This document shows, piece after piece, positions 1-7,112 of a DNA stretch of 20,610 nucleotides. The DNA is taken from the NCBI GenBank assembly GCA_036732565.1, contig DAINCF010000054.1, forward strand, positions 1 to 20,610, in the 5' to 3' direction. The notes under the pieces are model-generated. The model was not told the DNA's origin, made no database searches, and saw only the letters and a program-made list of their open reading frames with translations. The position numbers were made by a program, and so were the translations under genes. Within the stretch, counting starts at the first letter, position 1. Each line of letters begins with the position of its first letter. This DNA comes from JAIVJN01 sp036732565 (GTDB lineage Bacteria; Acidobacteriota; Vicinamibacteria; Vicinamibacterales; UBA2999).

Positions 1-1
1 C

Positions 2-61
2 TGCGAGGTGACGCCCCCTCCACCGCCCTCGAAGAGCGTGGCGTCCACCATCGCACGATGA
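2..61 (+). CDS. C-terminal tail of an upstream gene (partial)
   Basis: The second forward frame is open from the window edge to a TGA at 59-61. The stop overlaps the ATG of the exporter permease at 58-60 as an ATGA, the same kind of junction that joins several genes elsewhere in this locus. Only about 19 residues are visible: a short proline run, then a Ser/Lys/Ala-rich end. This is too little to assign a family. The support is the stop-start overlap and the expected tight packing. The frame of the permease itself is also open to the window edge, so the permease could instead start further upstream and this tail could be chance. Confidence 0.35.
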   Translation, partial: CEVTPPPPPSKSVASTIAR

Positions 62-837
62 GCGGCGGGTTGATGCTGGCGTGGCGGTATCGGCACCTGC
101 TGCGCAACCTCGTTGCCAAGGATCTCAAGCTGAAATACCGCGGGTCGCTGCTCGGCTTCGCCTGGTCGCTGCTCAACCCGGTGATGATGATCCTCGTCTA
201 CACGTTCGCGTTCACGACGGTCATGCAGGTGCCCACGCCGCGCTACGCGTTCTTCGTGCTGTTGGGCCTGCTGGCCTGGAACTTCTTTGCTGGCGCCGTG
301 ATGGGCGCGACGGGTGCCATCGCCGACGGCGGGAGCCTGATCAAGAGCGTCCTGTTTCCCCGCGTGGTCCTGCCGATCTCGGGCGTCGTGTTCAACGGCG
401 TACAGTTCCTCCTCAGCCTGACCGTCCTGCTGCCCGTCATGCTGCTCTGGTATCAGGTTCCGCTGGGCCCGCAGATGCTGTTGTTCCCTGTCTTCCTCGG
501 GTTGCAGCTGCTGTTCGTGGCCGGCCTGGCGCTGATGCTCTCGACGGCAACCGTGTGGCTTCGCGACGTTCGCCATCTCCTGGAGGTCGGCTTGAGCGTG
601 GCGTTCTGGGCGACGCCGATCATCTACGAACAATCGCTGGTGCCCGAGGGGTTGCGCTTTGCCATGCTGCTCTCGCCGATGGCGTCGTTCGTGCGCGCCT
701 ATCAGGACATCTTCTATTACCTGACACCGCCCGACATCTCGGTGTGGGTGGTGGCCGTCGCCTACGGCGTCGGCGCGTTCGTGTGCGGCGTCAGCGTGTT
801 CGTGTCGTATGAGGGCAGATTTGCCGAGCAGATCTAG
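58..837 (+). CDS. wzm: Polysaccharide ABC exporter permease (Wzm family, ABC-2 type)
   Basis: This is the inner-membrane permease of an ABC exporter that moves a finished, lipid-linked polysaccharide out of the cytoplasm. The protein has 259 residues, the usual length for Wzm/TagG/KpsM-type permeases. The N-terminal amphipathic part contains the family hallmark LKLKYRGSLLGFAWSLLNP at about residues 23-41. It is followed by about six hydrophobic segments: near residues 35-55, 62-82, 107-130, 140-165, 173-190 and 225-250. The ATG at 58 is preferred because the family signature starts shortly after it and because it forms an ATGA overlap with a stop codon of the preceding frame. The partner ATPase follows 17 bases downstream, so the two form a standard wzm-wzt pair. 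The assignment to polysaccharide export is firm from the family and context. The exact substrate cannot be read from the sequence. Confidence 0.93.
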   Translation: MSGGLMLAWRYRHLLRNLVAKDLKLKYRGSLLGFAWSLLNPVMMILVYTFAFTTVMQVPTPRYAFFVLLGLLAWNFFAGAVMGATGAIADGGSLIKSVLFPRVVLPISGVVFNGVQFLLSLTVLLPVMLLWYQVPLGPQMLLFPVFLGLQLLFVAGLALMLSTATVWLRDVRHLLEVGLSVAFWATPIIYEQSLVPEGLRFAMLLSPMASFVRAYQDIFYYLTPPDISVWVVAVAYGVGAFVCGVSVFVSYEGRFAEQI

Positions 838-844
838 CGATCCT

Positions 845-860
845 GGCCTTCAAGATGTCT
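845..860 (+). repeat. 16-base dispersed repeat core overlapping the wzt start codon
   Basis: The sequence GGCCTTCAAGATGTCT occurs here, again in the same orientation at 7162-7177, and inverted at 7113-7128. In this copy the ATG at 855-857 is the wzt start codon, so the repeat supplies Met-Ser, the first two residues. No GC-rich hairpin flanks this copy, unlike the copies near 7100. Exact identity over 16 bases at three places in about 20 kb is very unlikely by chance. Its nature, whether a REP-like mobile element or a conserved initiation region, is not established. Confidence 0.7.
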
Positions 861-1637
861 GACATCGTCATTCGCGCCGAGCACGTGTCGAAGCGGTTCT
901 ATCTGCATCACAACCGCACGGGATCGCTCAAGGAGCGGTTTCTCGGCCTGTTTCATCCCCAACATCGGACGGAGCGGCAGGCGTTCTGGGCGCTGCGCAA
1001 CGTGTCGCTGCAAGTGGCGGCAGGGGAGTCCATCGGGCTCGTCGGCCGGAATGGGTCGGGCAAGAGCACGCTGCTGAAGCTGATTGCGGGCATCGATCGT
1101 CCCACCGAGGGACGGCTGCTCGTGCGTCGGGATGCGCGCATCGGCAGCATGATCGAGCTCGGGGTCGGCTTCCACCCCGAGCTGACGGGTCGCGAGAACG
1201 TCTACTTGAACGCCTCGATCTACGGCCTCGATCGCCGTGCCGTCGATCGCATCTTCGACCCCGTGGTCGAGTACGCCGAGATCGGCCCGTTCATGGACGA
1301 GCCGATCAAGAACTTCTCGTCGGGGATGGTGGTGCGCCTGGCGTTCGCCATTGCCGTGCACCTCGATGCCGACGTCCTCCTGCTCGACGAGATTTTCGCG
1401 GTTGGCGATGCCGAGTTCCAACGCAAGTGCGAGGTCACGATGCGCGCGTTCCTGGGGAGGGGGAAGACCATCCTGTTCGTGTCGCACGCGGCGGACGCCA
1501 TCCGCCACGTCTGCGACCGCGTGTGCGTGCTCAACAAGGGCGAGTTGGCGTTCGATGGAGGCGTTGACGAGGGTCTCGCCGTCTATGACGAGATTGCTGC
1601 CGTCCCGGCGCTCGAAGAGGCAGCGCGAAGACGTTAG
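855..1637 (+). CDS. wzt: Polysaccharide ABC exporter ATP-binding protein (Wzt family, short form)
   Basis: This is the ATPase subunit that powers the adjacent permease. The 260-residue protein shows a Walker A motif GRNGSGKS at residues 64-71, the ABC signature FSSGM at 154-158, a Walker B motif ending in Asp178-Glu179, and the switch histidine His211. A stretch of about 35 residues precedes the core ABC fold, as in Wzt/TagH proteins. The protein stops soon after the ABC domain, so the C-terminal carbohydrate-binding domain found in long Wzt proteins (about 400 residues or more) is absent. Such short forms occur in exporters that do not recognise a modified chain end. The ATG at 855 lies inside a 16-base repeat (845-860) that also carries the start codon of the methyltransferase at 7172. 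No clear Shine-Dalgarno sequence precedes it. Confidence 0.94.
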   Translation: MSDIVIRAEHVSKRFYLHHNRTGSLKERFLGLFHPQHRTERQAFWALRNVSLQVAAGESIGLVGRNGSGKSTLLKLIAGIDRPTEGRLLVRRDARIGSMIELGVGFHPELTGRENVYLNASIYGLDRRAVDRIFDPVVEYAEIGPFMDEPIKNFSSGMVVRLAFAIAVHLDADVLLLDEIFAVGDAEFQRKCEVTMRAFLGRGKTILFVSHAADAIRHVCDRVCVLNKGELAFDGGVDEGLAVYDEIAAVPALEEAARRR

Positions 1638-1664
1638 GGCCCGCGACGTGACAAGAGCAGGGGT

Positions 1665-1670
1665 TATACT
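1665..1670 (+). promoter_or_regulatory. Possible -10 promoter element just upstream of the methyltransferase start
   Basis: TATACT matches the bacterial -10 consensus at five of six positions and lies 9 bases before the ATG at 1680, in a 42-base gap within an otherwise GC-rich region. A start of transcription about 7 bases downstream would give an mRNA with almost no leader. A GTGACA at 1648-1653 resembles a -35 box, but the spacer would be only 11 bases, so it is not a normal pair. This is a weak call based on one short motif. Confidence 0.2.
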
Positions 1671-1679
1671 CTCCCGTTC

Positions 1680-2387
1680 ATGAGATGGCCGAAGACGTTC
1701 CCACCGCTGACGTCTGAGCAGGAGGCGATCCGGAACGATTTCATGCAAGTCTGGTTGCGGGAGCTGCACGGTCGATCGCGCTACGACGCCATCAACCGGT
1801 TCAACCATCAGTATGCCGTCACCCACAGGCCGGCGCGCTTCACTCGCACCCTCGAGATTGGCGCGGGTCTTGGCGACCACCTCGCATACGAGTGTCTGAC
1901 GCCTGAGCAGCGCGCGAACTATTACGCCGTCGATCTCCGAGAGAACATCAGCGATGAATTGCGCCGGCGGGTGCCGGACATCCAGGTCGTAACGGCCGAC
2001 TGCCAAGAACGATTGCCGTTTCCGGATGGCTTCTTCGATCGCGTGCTTGCGGTTCACGTTCTGGAGCACCTGCCGAATCTGCCGGCGGCGATCGCGGAGC
2101 TTCGGCGCGTGTGCGCCGATCTCGGATCGCTCGCTGTGGTGATTCCGTGCGAGGGAAGTTTCGCCTACGGTGTCGCGCGTCGGTTGTCAGCGCAGCGAGT
2201 CTTCAGGCGCCGGTACCCCGGCCAGGATTATCGGTGGTACATCGAACGCGAGCACGTGAATCGGGCCGCGGAGGTCGTCGAGGAGCTCCAGCGGGCCTTT
2301 CGCGTGGAACACCGCCGGTTCTTTCCAATTCCGGTGCCGACCGAATGGTGTAACCTCGTCATCGGTTTGACTCTCTCTCCCCTGTAA
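1680..2387 (+). CDS. Class I SAM-dependent methyltransferase
   Basis: This 235-residue protein has the Rossmann-type methyltransferase fold. Motif I, LEIGAGLGD, lies at about residues 59-67 and binds S-adenosylmethionine. An acidic residue follows at the end of the next strand (AVDLRE), then the LPFPDGFFDRVLAVHVLEHL region typical of Methyltransf_11 proteins near residues 113-133. It sits between the exporter ATPase and a sugar epimerase (2 bases downstream), so it probably methylates the glycan, a sugar nucleotide or a lipid carrier intermediate. The acceptor cannot be inferred from the sequence. The ATG at 1680 has no obvious ribosome binding site but has a -10-like TATACT close by. Family is sure, substrate unknown. 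Confidence 0.85.
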   Translation: MRWPKTFPPLTSEQEAIRNDFMQVWLRELHGRSRYDAINRFNHQYAVTHRPARFTRTLEIGAGLGDHLAYECLTPEQRANYYAVDLRENISDELRRRVPDIQVVTADCQERLPFPDGFFDRVLAVHVLEHLPNLPAAIAELRRVCADLGSLAVVIPCEGSFAYGVARRLSAQRVFRRRYPGQDYRWYIEREHVNRAAEVVEELQRAFRVEHRRFFPIPVPTEWCNLVIGLTLSPL

Positions 2388-2389
2388 CG

Positions 2390-3016
2390 ATGAAAATTCT
2401 GTCTGTCACCGCGTTGGCCCTGCCCGATGTGAAAGTCGTTCGCTTCGCCCGGTATCCCGACGACCGCGGGTACTTTTCGGTGCCCTTCCTCCGCAGCTAC
2501 ATCTCGCAGCATCCCGAGACGCCGTTCCTGGTCACGCCGTTCGTTCAGGCGAACGAAAGCTATTCGCGGCCCGGCGTCATCCGCGGCCTGCACTTTCAAT
2601 GGAACCCGAATCTGGGCAAGCTGGTGCGAACCGTGCACGGCCACATGGTGGACATGGTCCTGGACATCCGGCGCACGTCGCCGACGCGCGGCAAGGCGGT
2701 GATGTACGACATGCCCTCGACGCCCGACGCCCCCTGGTCCGAGTGGATCTGGGTTCCGCCAGGCTTCGCGCACGGCAACTTCTTCTCCGAGGAGACGCGC
2801 ATCGAGTACTTCTGCACGGGTGACTACAATCCCGCGTGCGAGGCGGGCATCTCGCCGATGGCCGCGGACATCGACTGGAGCCTGTGCGACCCTGCGCTGA
2901 AGGCGCGCTTCGACACGCTCGCCGCCAATGGCGCGGCCATCATGAGCGACAAGGATCGCGCGGGGCTCACACTGTCGGAGTGGCTGGACGATGAGCGATC
3001 GGCACACTTTGCGTAA
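2390..3016 (+). CDS. dTDP-4-dehydrorhamnose 3,5-epimerase family protein (RfbC/RmlC-like)
   Basis: This is a cupin-fold sugar nucleotide epimerase of the RmlC family, acting on 4-keto-6-deoxy sugar nucleotides in the cytoplasm. The 208-residue protein shows the early YPDDRGYF motif, the RGLHFQ motif with the expected catalytic histidine at His68, the GKLVR lysine region soon after, the second strand pair LDIRRTSPT, and the catalytic-type tyrosine at Tyr140, followed by the DYNPACEAGI segment. It is slightly longer than typical RmlC (about 180 residues) because of a C-terminal extension. No rfbA, rfbB or rfbD genes are in this window, so the substrate need not be dTDP-4-keto-rhamnose; the CDP-4-keto-6-deoxyglucose expected from the opposite-strand operon is also possible. 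The start follows the previous stop by 2 bases. Confidence 0.87.
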   Translation: MKILSVTALALPDVKVVRFARYPDDRGYFSVPFLRSYISQHPETPFLVTPFVQANESYSRPGVIRGLHFQWNPNLGKLVRTVHGHMVDMVLDIRRTSPTRGKAVMYDMPSTPDAPWSEWIWVPPGFAHGNFFSEETRIEYFCTGDYNPACEAGISPMAADIDWSLCDPALKARFDTLAANGAAIMSDKDRAGLTLSEWLDDERSAHFA

Positions 3017-3052
3017 TCGGTGGCGCACGTGCTGATCTGAGAGATCGCGGCG

Positions 3053-4033
3053 ATGGCTCCAGGACCTCGAATCGCTGTCGTCATCCCGGCCTTCCGCGAA
3101 GAGGCGCGAATCACGGCGACGGTTGCAGGAGTGCCACCCTGGGTCGATCACATCATCGTGGTCGACGATGCCTCGCCCGATGGGACGCTCGCGGCCGCTG
3201 AGCGGATCGTGGAGTCGCGATTGGTCGTGATGCGACTGCCAGAGAACCTCGGTGTGGGAGGCGCGACGCTCGCCGGCTTCAAGCGAGCCGCCGCCCTGGG
3301 CGCCGACGTGCTGGTGAAGATGGATGCCGATGGCCAGATGGACCCTTCATGGCTGCCGGCGTTGGTTGGGCCGATTCGCGCCGGGCGTGCCGACTACGTC
3401 AAAGGCAATCGCTTTCTCCACACCCGCACGCTCCTGCAGATGCCGTGGACTCGGCGCATCGGCAACATCGGGCTGTCGTTCCTCAGCAAGCTGGCGTCGG
3501 GCTACTGGCCAATCTTCGACCCGACCAACGGCTACGTGGCCCTCCACGCCGCGATTCTCCCGTTGCTCGACGAATCTCACATCGCACGGCGATTTTTCTT
3601 CGAGACCAGCATGCTGATTGAGCTGTCGCTGCACCGGGCGGTGGTGCGCGACGTCTACATGCCGGCGCGCTATGGAGACAAGATCAGCTTGCTCTCCGAG
3701 CGCAAGGCGCTCCTCGAGTTTCCGCCGAAGCTGCTGTCCGGGTTCATGCGCCGCGTAATGCTCCAGTACTTCGTGCGCGACTTTTCAGCCGTATCGCTCT
3801 TCCTCGTGTTCGGCGCGCTGCTGATGGTGTCAGGCGGCGGCTGGGGCGCGTGGCAGTGGTATCGGTCGGCCGCGGACGGCGTGCCGGCGACGACCGGGAC
3901 CGTCATGCTTGCCGTGCTGCCGCTCATCGTCGGGATTCAGATGCTGCTTCAGGCGATTGTCCTCGACATCCAGAACGTTCCGCGCGATCCCATTCATCTC
4001 GAACACCAGGCCGCCAAAGGGCTCCGCCCGTGA
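3053..4033 (+). CDS. Membrane-anchored family 2 glycosyltransferase (DPM1/polyprenyl-phosphate type)
   Basis: The 326-residue protein starts with a GT-A domain: IAVVIPAFREEARI at about residues 6-19, VVDDASPDGT near 37-46, and the metal-binding MDADGQMDP near 91-99. This arrangement is typical of dolichol/undecaprenyl-phosphate sugar transferases of family GT2. Two hydrophobic segments follow near residues 245-265 and 285-305, suggesting a membrane anchor. The protein therefore probably transfers a sugar from a nucleotide donor to a polyprenyl phosphate or to a lipid-linked glycan on the cytoplasmic face. A purine-rich stretch (GAGAGA) about 10 bases upstream of the ATG may be the ribosome binding site. 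A 127-base gap separates it from the next gene. Donor and acceptor are unknown. Confidence 0.88.
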   Translation: MAPGPRIAVVIPAFREEARITATVAGVPPWVDHIIVVDDASPDGTLAAAERIVESRLVVMRLPENLGVGGATLAGFKRAAALGADVLVKMDADGQMDPSWLPALVGPIRAGRADYVKGNRFLHTRTLLQMPWTRRIGNIGLSFLSKLASGYWPIFDPTNGYVALHAAILPLLDESHIARRFFFETSMLIELSLHRAVVRDVYMPARYGDKISLLSERKALLEFPPKLLSGFMRRVMLQYFVRDFSAVSLFLVFGALLMVSGGGWGAWQWYRSAADGVPATTGTVMLAVLPLIVGIQMLLQAIVLDIQNVPRDPIHLEHQAAKGLRP

Positions 4034-4160
4034 TTTCCCCGCGGAGCCCATTGGCTGGCCGCCAGTATCTTCTGGCGCGCTCCGCGCGCGTGGACCGCAA
4101 TGCGGTCGGATCGCGAGAACACGATTCACCTGATCGGCCGCATCGCGGTCCAATTCGCGC
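4034..4160 (+). other. 127-base intergenic leader with several inverted repeats
   Basis: This gap holds no gene. It contains a 6-base-stem hairpin (arms 4060-4065 and 4072-4077) and a second hairpin (arms 4093-4098 and 4102-4107). The left arm of the second hairpin can alternatively pair over 7 bases with 4145-4151, close to the start codon at 4161. No canonical Shine-Dalgarno sequence or promoter is evident. It could be a folded leader or a degenerate dispersed repeat; neither is established. Confidence 0.4.
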
Positions 4161-7076
4161 ATGACGACGTTTCTCGTCACCGGCGCCACAGGCTTCATTG
4201 GCTCGCGCCTTTGCGAGCTTGCCGCCGAGCGCCGTCATACGGTCCGTACCCTCACGCGCCGCGACTGGTCGGCGCGTCCCGACGTGCCGCCCGATCAGCG
4301 ATTCTTCGGCAGCCTTCCCAACGAGATCCCGATCGAGGCGCTTCGAGGCACGGACGTCGTGGTGCATTGCGCCGCCGTGACCGAGGCCGCGCCGCGCCTG
4401 GCCCAGGCCGTCAATGTCGCTGGTACCCTCGAGCTCGCTCGCGCGGCCAGATCCGCGGGCGTGCGGACCTTCATCTTCCTGTCGACGCAATCGGCCAAGC
4501 CGCATGCGACGTCCGTCTACGGGCGCACGAAGTTCGATGCCGAGCAGGCGTTACGCACGGTAACGGGCATCGATGCGATCGTGATTCGCGCCGGGCTGGT
4601 GTGCGGTCCTGGCAGCCGGGGGCTGTTCCAGCGCATGTGCGCGATGGTCGAGCGCCTGCCCGTCTTGCCGCTGCTTGGTGGGGGAGTCGCCCTCGTGCAG
4701 CCGATTGCCGTCGACGATCTGTGCGAGGCGATCTTTCGCTGTGCCTCACGCTCATCCGAGTTCGCTGGGGCCACTCTGCATCTCGGCGATCCGGTGGGGA
4801 TGCCGCTGCGAGAGTTTCTTCAGCAGATTGCCCACGTGCGCTTGGGCCGATCGAAGATTGCCGTTCCGGTACCTCTGTGGCCGGTTGCGGTTGGCGTGCG
4901 CGCGGCGGAGCTCCTGCGCGTGTCGCTGCCGATCAACGCCAACAACGTGAAGGGCCTCGCGGCGGTCGACGCGATGCCGTCCGGGCCTGACCTCGCGCGG
5001 CTTGGGCTCACGCTGCGACCGGTCGCGGAGATGATCGCGCCTTCGCCTGAGGGCGCGCGCGAGCTCCCGGCCCTCGAACGCCGGGCGGTTCGCGTCATGC
5101 TCGTCGGCGCCGGTCGCATCGGCGTCGTCCACGCGCTGACCCTCTCGCGGCTGCATGGGATCGATCTCGTTGGTGTCGTTGATACGAAGAAGGCCGCGCT
5201 CGGCATGCTGCGTGGGATGGGCCTGCGCACGCCAGCCTTTACGTCGTTGGATGACGCCGTTCGTGAGACCCGCCCTGACGCCGCCGTGATTGCGACGCCG
5301 GTGTCTTCACATCTGCCGCTGGCGAGAGCGTGCTTGCGCCACGGCTTGCGGGTCTTGGTCGAGAAGCCGCTGGCTATTCGCCAGCCGGAGCTCGCGGCAT
5401 TTACCGCACTGGCGGCTGAGTTTCCTCAGCTCTCGATCCAGGTGGGCTACGTCATGCCCCGCAACCCGCAGGTCGAGGCGATGCTCGGCCGTCTCCGGGC
5501 CGGCGAGTTTGGCGAGGTGCGCAGCTTTCTTGGTCTCACGTTGCATTCTCACGTCCTGACGTTGGAGCCCAATCGCTGGGAGACCAACAAAGCGCTGTCG
5601 GGTGGCGGTGTGCTGATCAATTCGGGCGGCCATGTGATCTCGATGGTCCTGGCGGCGTTCGGCGAACCGACGAGCGTCGAAGCGGAGGCGCGGGCCATCG
5701 TGTCCAGTGAAGTTGAAGACTCGATGGTGCTGCGCTACACCTACCCGGGCTTCACGGGGACGCACTGCGCGAGCTGGTCCATCCCGGGTTACCAGCGCCA
5801 GGAGAATCGTCTTGTCATTCGAGCCGAGCGAGGGGTGCTCGTGCTCACCGCGAGCGTTGCCGTGTTCGTACCCAACGGTGGCGAGCCGGAGGTCTGCCAC
5901 CAACTCGATTTCGACGTTGGCTTCAATCTCGCGCCGGATTACGCAGGGGCAGGGTTCACGCAGGAGGCCCACGACCTGGTCGAATCGACACGCACTGGGC
6001 GTGAGCCTCCGATGGGCGTACGCGCGGCGCAGCGTGTCGAGCAGCTCCTGTTTCGCGCCTACGACGTGGCGAAGACGGTCCACGAATTCAGCGCGCCCGC
6101 GGAACAGCCTGCGATCGCGGTCGCCGATGCTCAGGGCTCGCTACAGAACCATGCGTGGGGTCCGGCTGCCGGGGTCCCCGGCGCGGCAGCCGCGCTGGGG
6201 TGGCCTTTAGCCGGACCTGGGCCGGCGAAGCCGGCCGAGAGTAATTCTGCAACGCGGTTCGAACGCCTGATCGACTTGCGCGAGCTCGCGCCTGCCACGG
6301 TCGGCGAGTTCATGAGCGACTCGAGTGCTTCCAAGTGGGATGGGTTCGTGGTGACGACGGCGCACCTCGCGGACGTGGCACGGGCAAGTGACGGTGGCGC
6401 CTCGCTACGCGTGACGGTCCCCGATTTCCTGACGCAGTCGCGATTGCTGATGGGAGGCCGGTTCGGCGAGGTGCTCGGGCGTCTCGGCCCGCGCGGCGTC
6501 ATGGGAGCCGGATTCGCGGCGGTCCCAGCGGTGGCGCGCGCCCGTGGGGTCACCTTTTGGGCGGCCGCCATCGGCCTCCTCGCCGGCGAGCTGGCGGCGA
6601 TCCCGCGTGGGTTTGCCGGAACACTCCTGTTGCACGGCTATCTCACCGACATTGCCCTTGCGCTCGGCGAGACCGCGTCTCTCGACCGGATGTTGCGACT
6701 GTGCCGTCGCCAACACCCCAGCGCGCGGGTCGGATTTCACACCAACCTTGCGAGTGCCGCGCATGCCGCGCTGCCCTTGATCGACACGGAGGTCGACGAC
6801 ATCTCTGCCCTCACCTCGCCTCGCGGGCTCCGGCTGACCGAGACGATTCGGGCGTTGCAGGCTTATGGCCCTGCCGTTGCCGCCGAGGTCGGTCCCGCGC
6901 CGGCATTCGTCCACGCGCTCGCGGCTGAGACTCCGAGCGCCTGGACCCAGGGCGCCGGCGCCATCGTGCTCGGCCCCGTGGCAGACGCCGTGCTCGGCGC
7001 CAGACTGCGGAGTGACAAGCAGGCCGCGTGGCAGACAGCGTTCCCTGGGCTGGTGATGCTGGAGGCCGCGCTGTGA
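4161..7076 (+). CDS. Three-domain fusion: NAD-dependent epimerase/reductase + Gfo/Idh/MocA oxidoreductase + unknown C-terminal domain
   Basis: One 971-residue frame carries three parts. Residues 1 to about 300 form a short-chain-type sugar epimerase/dehydratase, with the NAD-binding TGATGFIG at 7-14 and the YxxxK pair Tyr120/Lys124. Residues about 309-650 form a Gfo/Idh/MocA oxidoreductase, with a second Rossmann motif GAGRIG near 315 and the family hallmark EKPLA at 401-405. A low-complexity Ala/Gly/Pro linker at about 653-705 leads to a third domain (about 706-971) whose alternating strands and helices suggest an alpha/beta barrel, but I do not recognise its family. No stop or frame change separates the parts. 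Usually the first two activities are separate proteins that oxidise, reduce or epimerise nucleotide sugars, so the fusion may couple consecutive steps. The ATG at 4161 lies directly before the first Rossmann strand. The substrate is unknown. Confidence 0.85.
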   Translation: MTTFLVTGATGFIGSRLCELAAERRHTVRTLTRRDWSARPDVPPDQRFFGSLPNEIPIEALRGTDVVVHCAAVTEAAPRLAQAVNVAGTLELARAARSAGVRTFIFLSTQSAKPHATSVYGRTKFDAEQALRTVTGIDAIVIRAGLVCGPGSRGLFQRMCAMVERLPVLPLLGGGVALVQPIAVDDLCEAIFRCASRSSEFAGATLHLGDPVGMPLREFLQQIAHVRLGRSKIAVPVPLWPVAVGVRAAELLRVSLPINANNVKGLAAVDAMPSGPDLARLGLTLRPVAEMIAPSPEGARELPALERRAVRVMLVGAGRIGVVHALTLSRLHGIDLVGVVDTKKAALGMLRGMGLRTPAFTSLDDAVRETRPDAAVIATPVSSHLPLARACLRHGLRVLVEKPLAIRQPELAAFTALAAEFPQLSIQVGYVMPRNPQVEAMLGRLRAGEFGEVRSFLGLTLHSHVLTLEPNRWETNKALSGGGVLINSGGHVISMVLAAFGEPTSVEAEARAIVSSEVEDSMVLRYTYPGFTGTHCASWSIPGYQRQENRLVIRAERGVLVLTASVAVFVPNGGEPEVCHQLDFDVGFNLAPDYAGAGFTQEAHDLVESTRTGREPPMGVRAAQRVEQLLFRAYDVAKTVHEFSAPAEQPAIAVADAQGSLQNHAWGPAAGVPGAAAALGWPLAGPGPAKPAESNSATRFERLIDLRELAPATVGEFMSDSSASKWDGFVVTTAHLADVARASDGGASLRVTVPDFLTQSRLLMGGRFGEVLGRLGPRGVMGAGFAAVPAVARARGVTFWAAAIGLLAGELAAIPRGFAGTLLLHGYLTDIALALGETASLDRMLRLCRRQHPSARVGFHTNLASAAHAALPLIDTEVDDISALTSPRGLRLTETIRALQAYGPAVAAEVGPAPAFVHALAAETPSAWTQGAGAIVLGPVADAVLGARLRSDKQAAWQTAFPGLVMLEAAL
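6159..6236 (+). repeat. Hairpin-rich, REP-like segment inside the fusion gene
   Basis: This 78-base stretch encodes the Ala/Gly/Pro linker between the second and third domains of the fusion protein. It contains a 9-base perfect inverted repeat (6159-6167 with 6209-6217), a nested 8-base pair of arms (6163-6170 with 6185-6192) around a palindromic GGGGTCCCC at 6171-6179, and a separate 7-base-stem hairpin with a 3-base GAA loop (6220-6226 with 6230-6236). This density of symmetry is unlike normal coding sequence and resembles intergenic palindromic repeats that have inserted in frame. I infer the repeat origin from structure only; no second full copy is present in the window. Confidence 0.5.
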
Positions 7077-7092
7077 TTGGCAGTGTCGTTGT

Positions 7093-7111
7093 GCCCCGCC
7101 TCCGGCGGGGC
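7093..7111 (+). repeat. GC-rich hairpin in the gap before the second methyltransferase
   Basis: The arms GCCCCGCC (7093-7100) and GGCGGGGC (7104-7111) form a perfect 8-base stem with a 3-base loop. It lies 17 bases after the stop of the fusion gene and directly abuts the inverted copy of the dispersed repeat core at 7113. The two together look like one REP-like element. The hairpin lacks a following T run, so it is not a classical intrinsic terminator, although it could impede transcription or protect the upstream mRNA end. Confidence 0.6.
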
Positions 7112-7112
7112 G

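Noticed and set aside
1648..1670. Complete sigma-70 promoter (GTGACA and TATACT)
   Set aside because: The spacer is only 11 bases, well short of the 16-18 needed; only the -10-like box is kept as a weak candidate.
834..2069. 411-codon open frame on the - strand opposite wzt and the first methyltransferase
   Set aside because: It mirrors wzt, whose Walker and signature motifs are intact on the + strand. The antisense translation shows no family pattern.
7093..7111. GC-rich hairpin as an intrinsic terminator
   Set aside because: No T run follows, and the hairpin abuts the dispersed repeat core, so a repeat element is the better reading.
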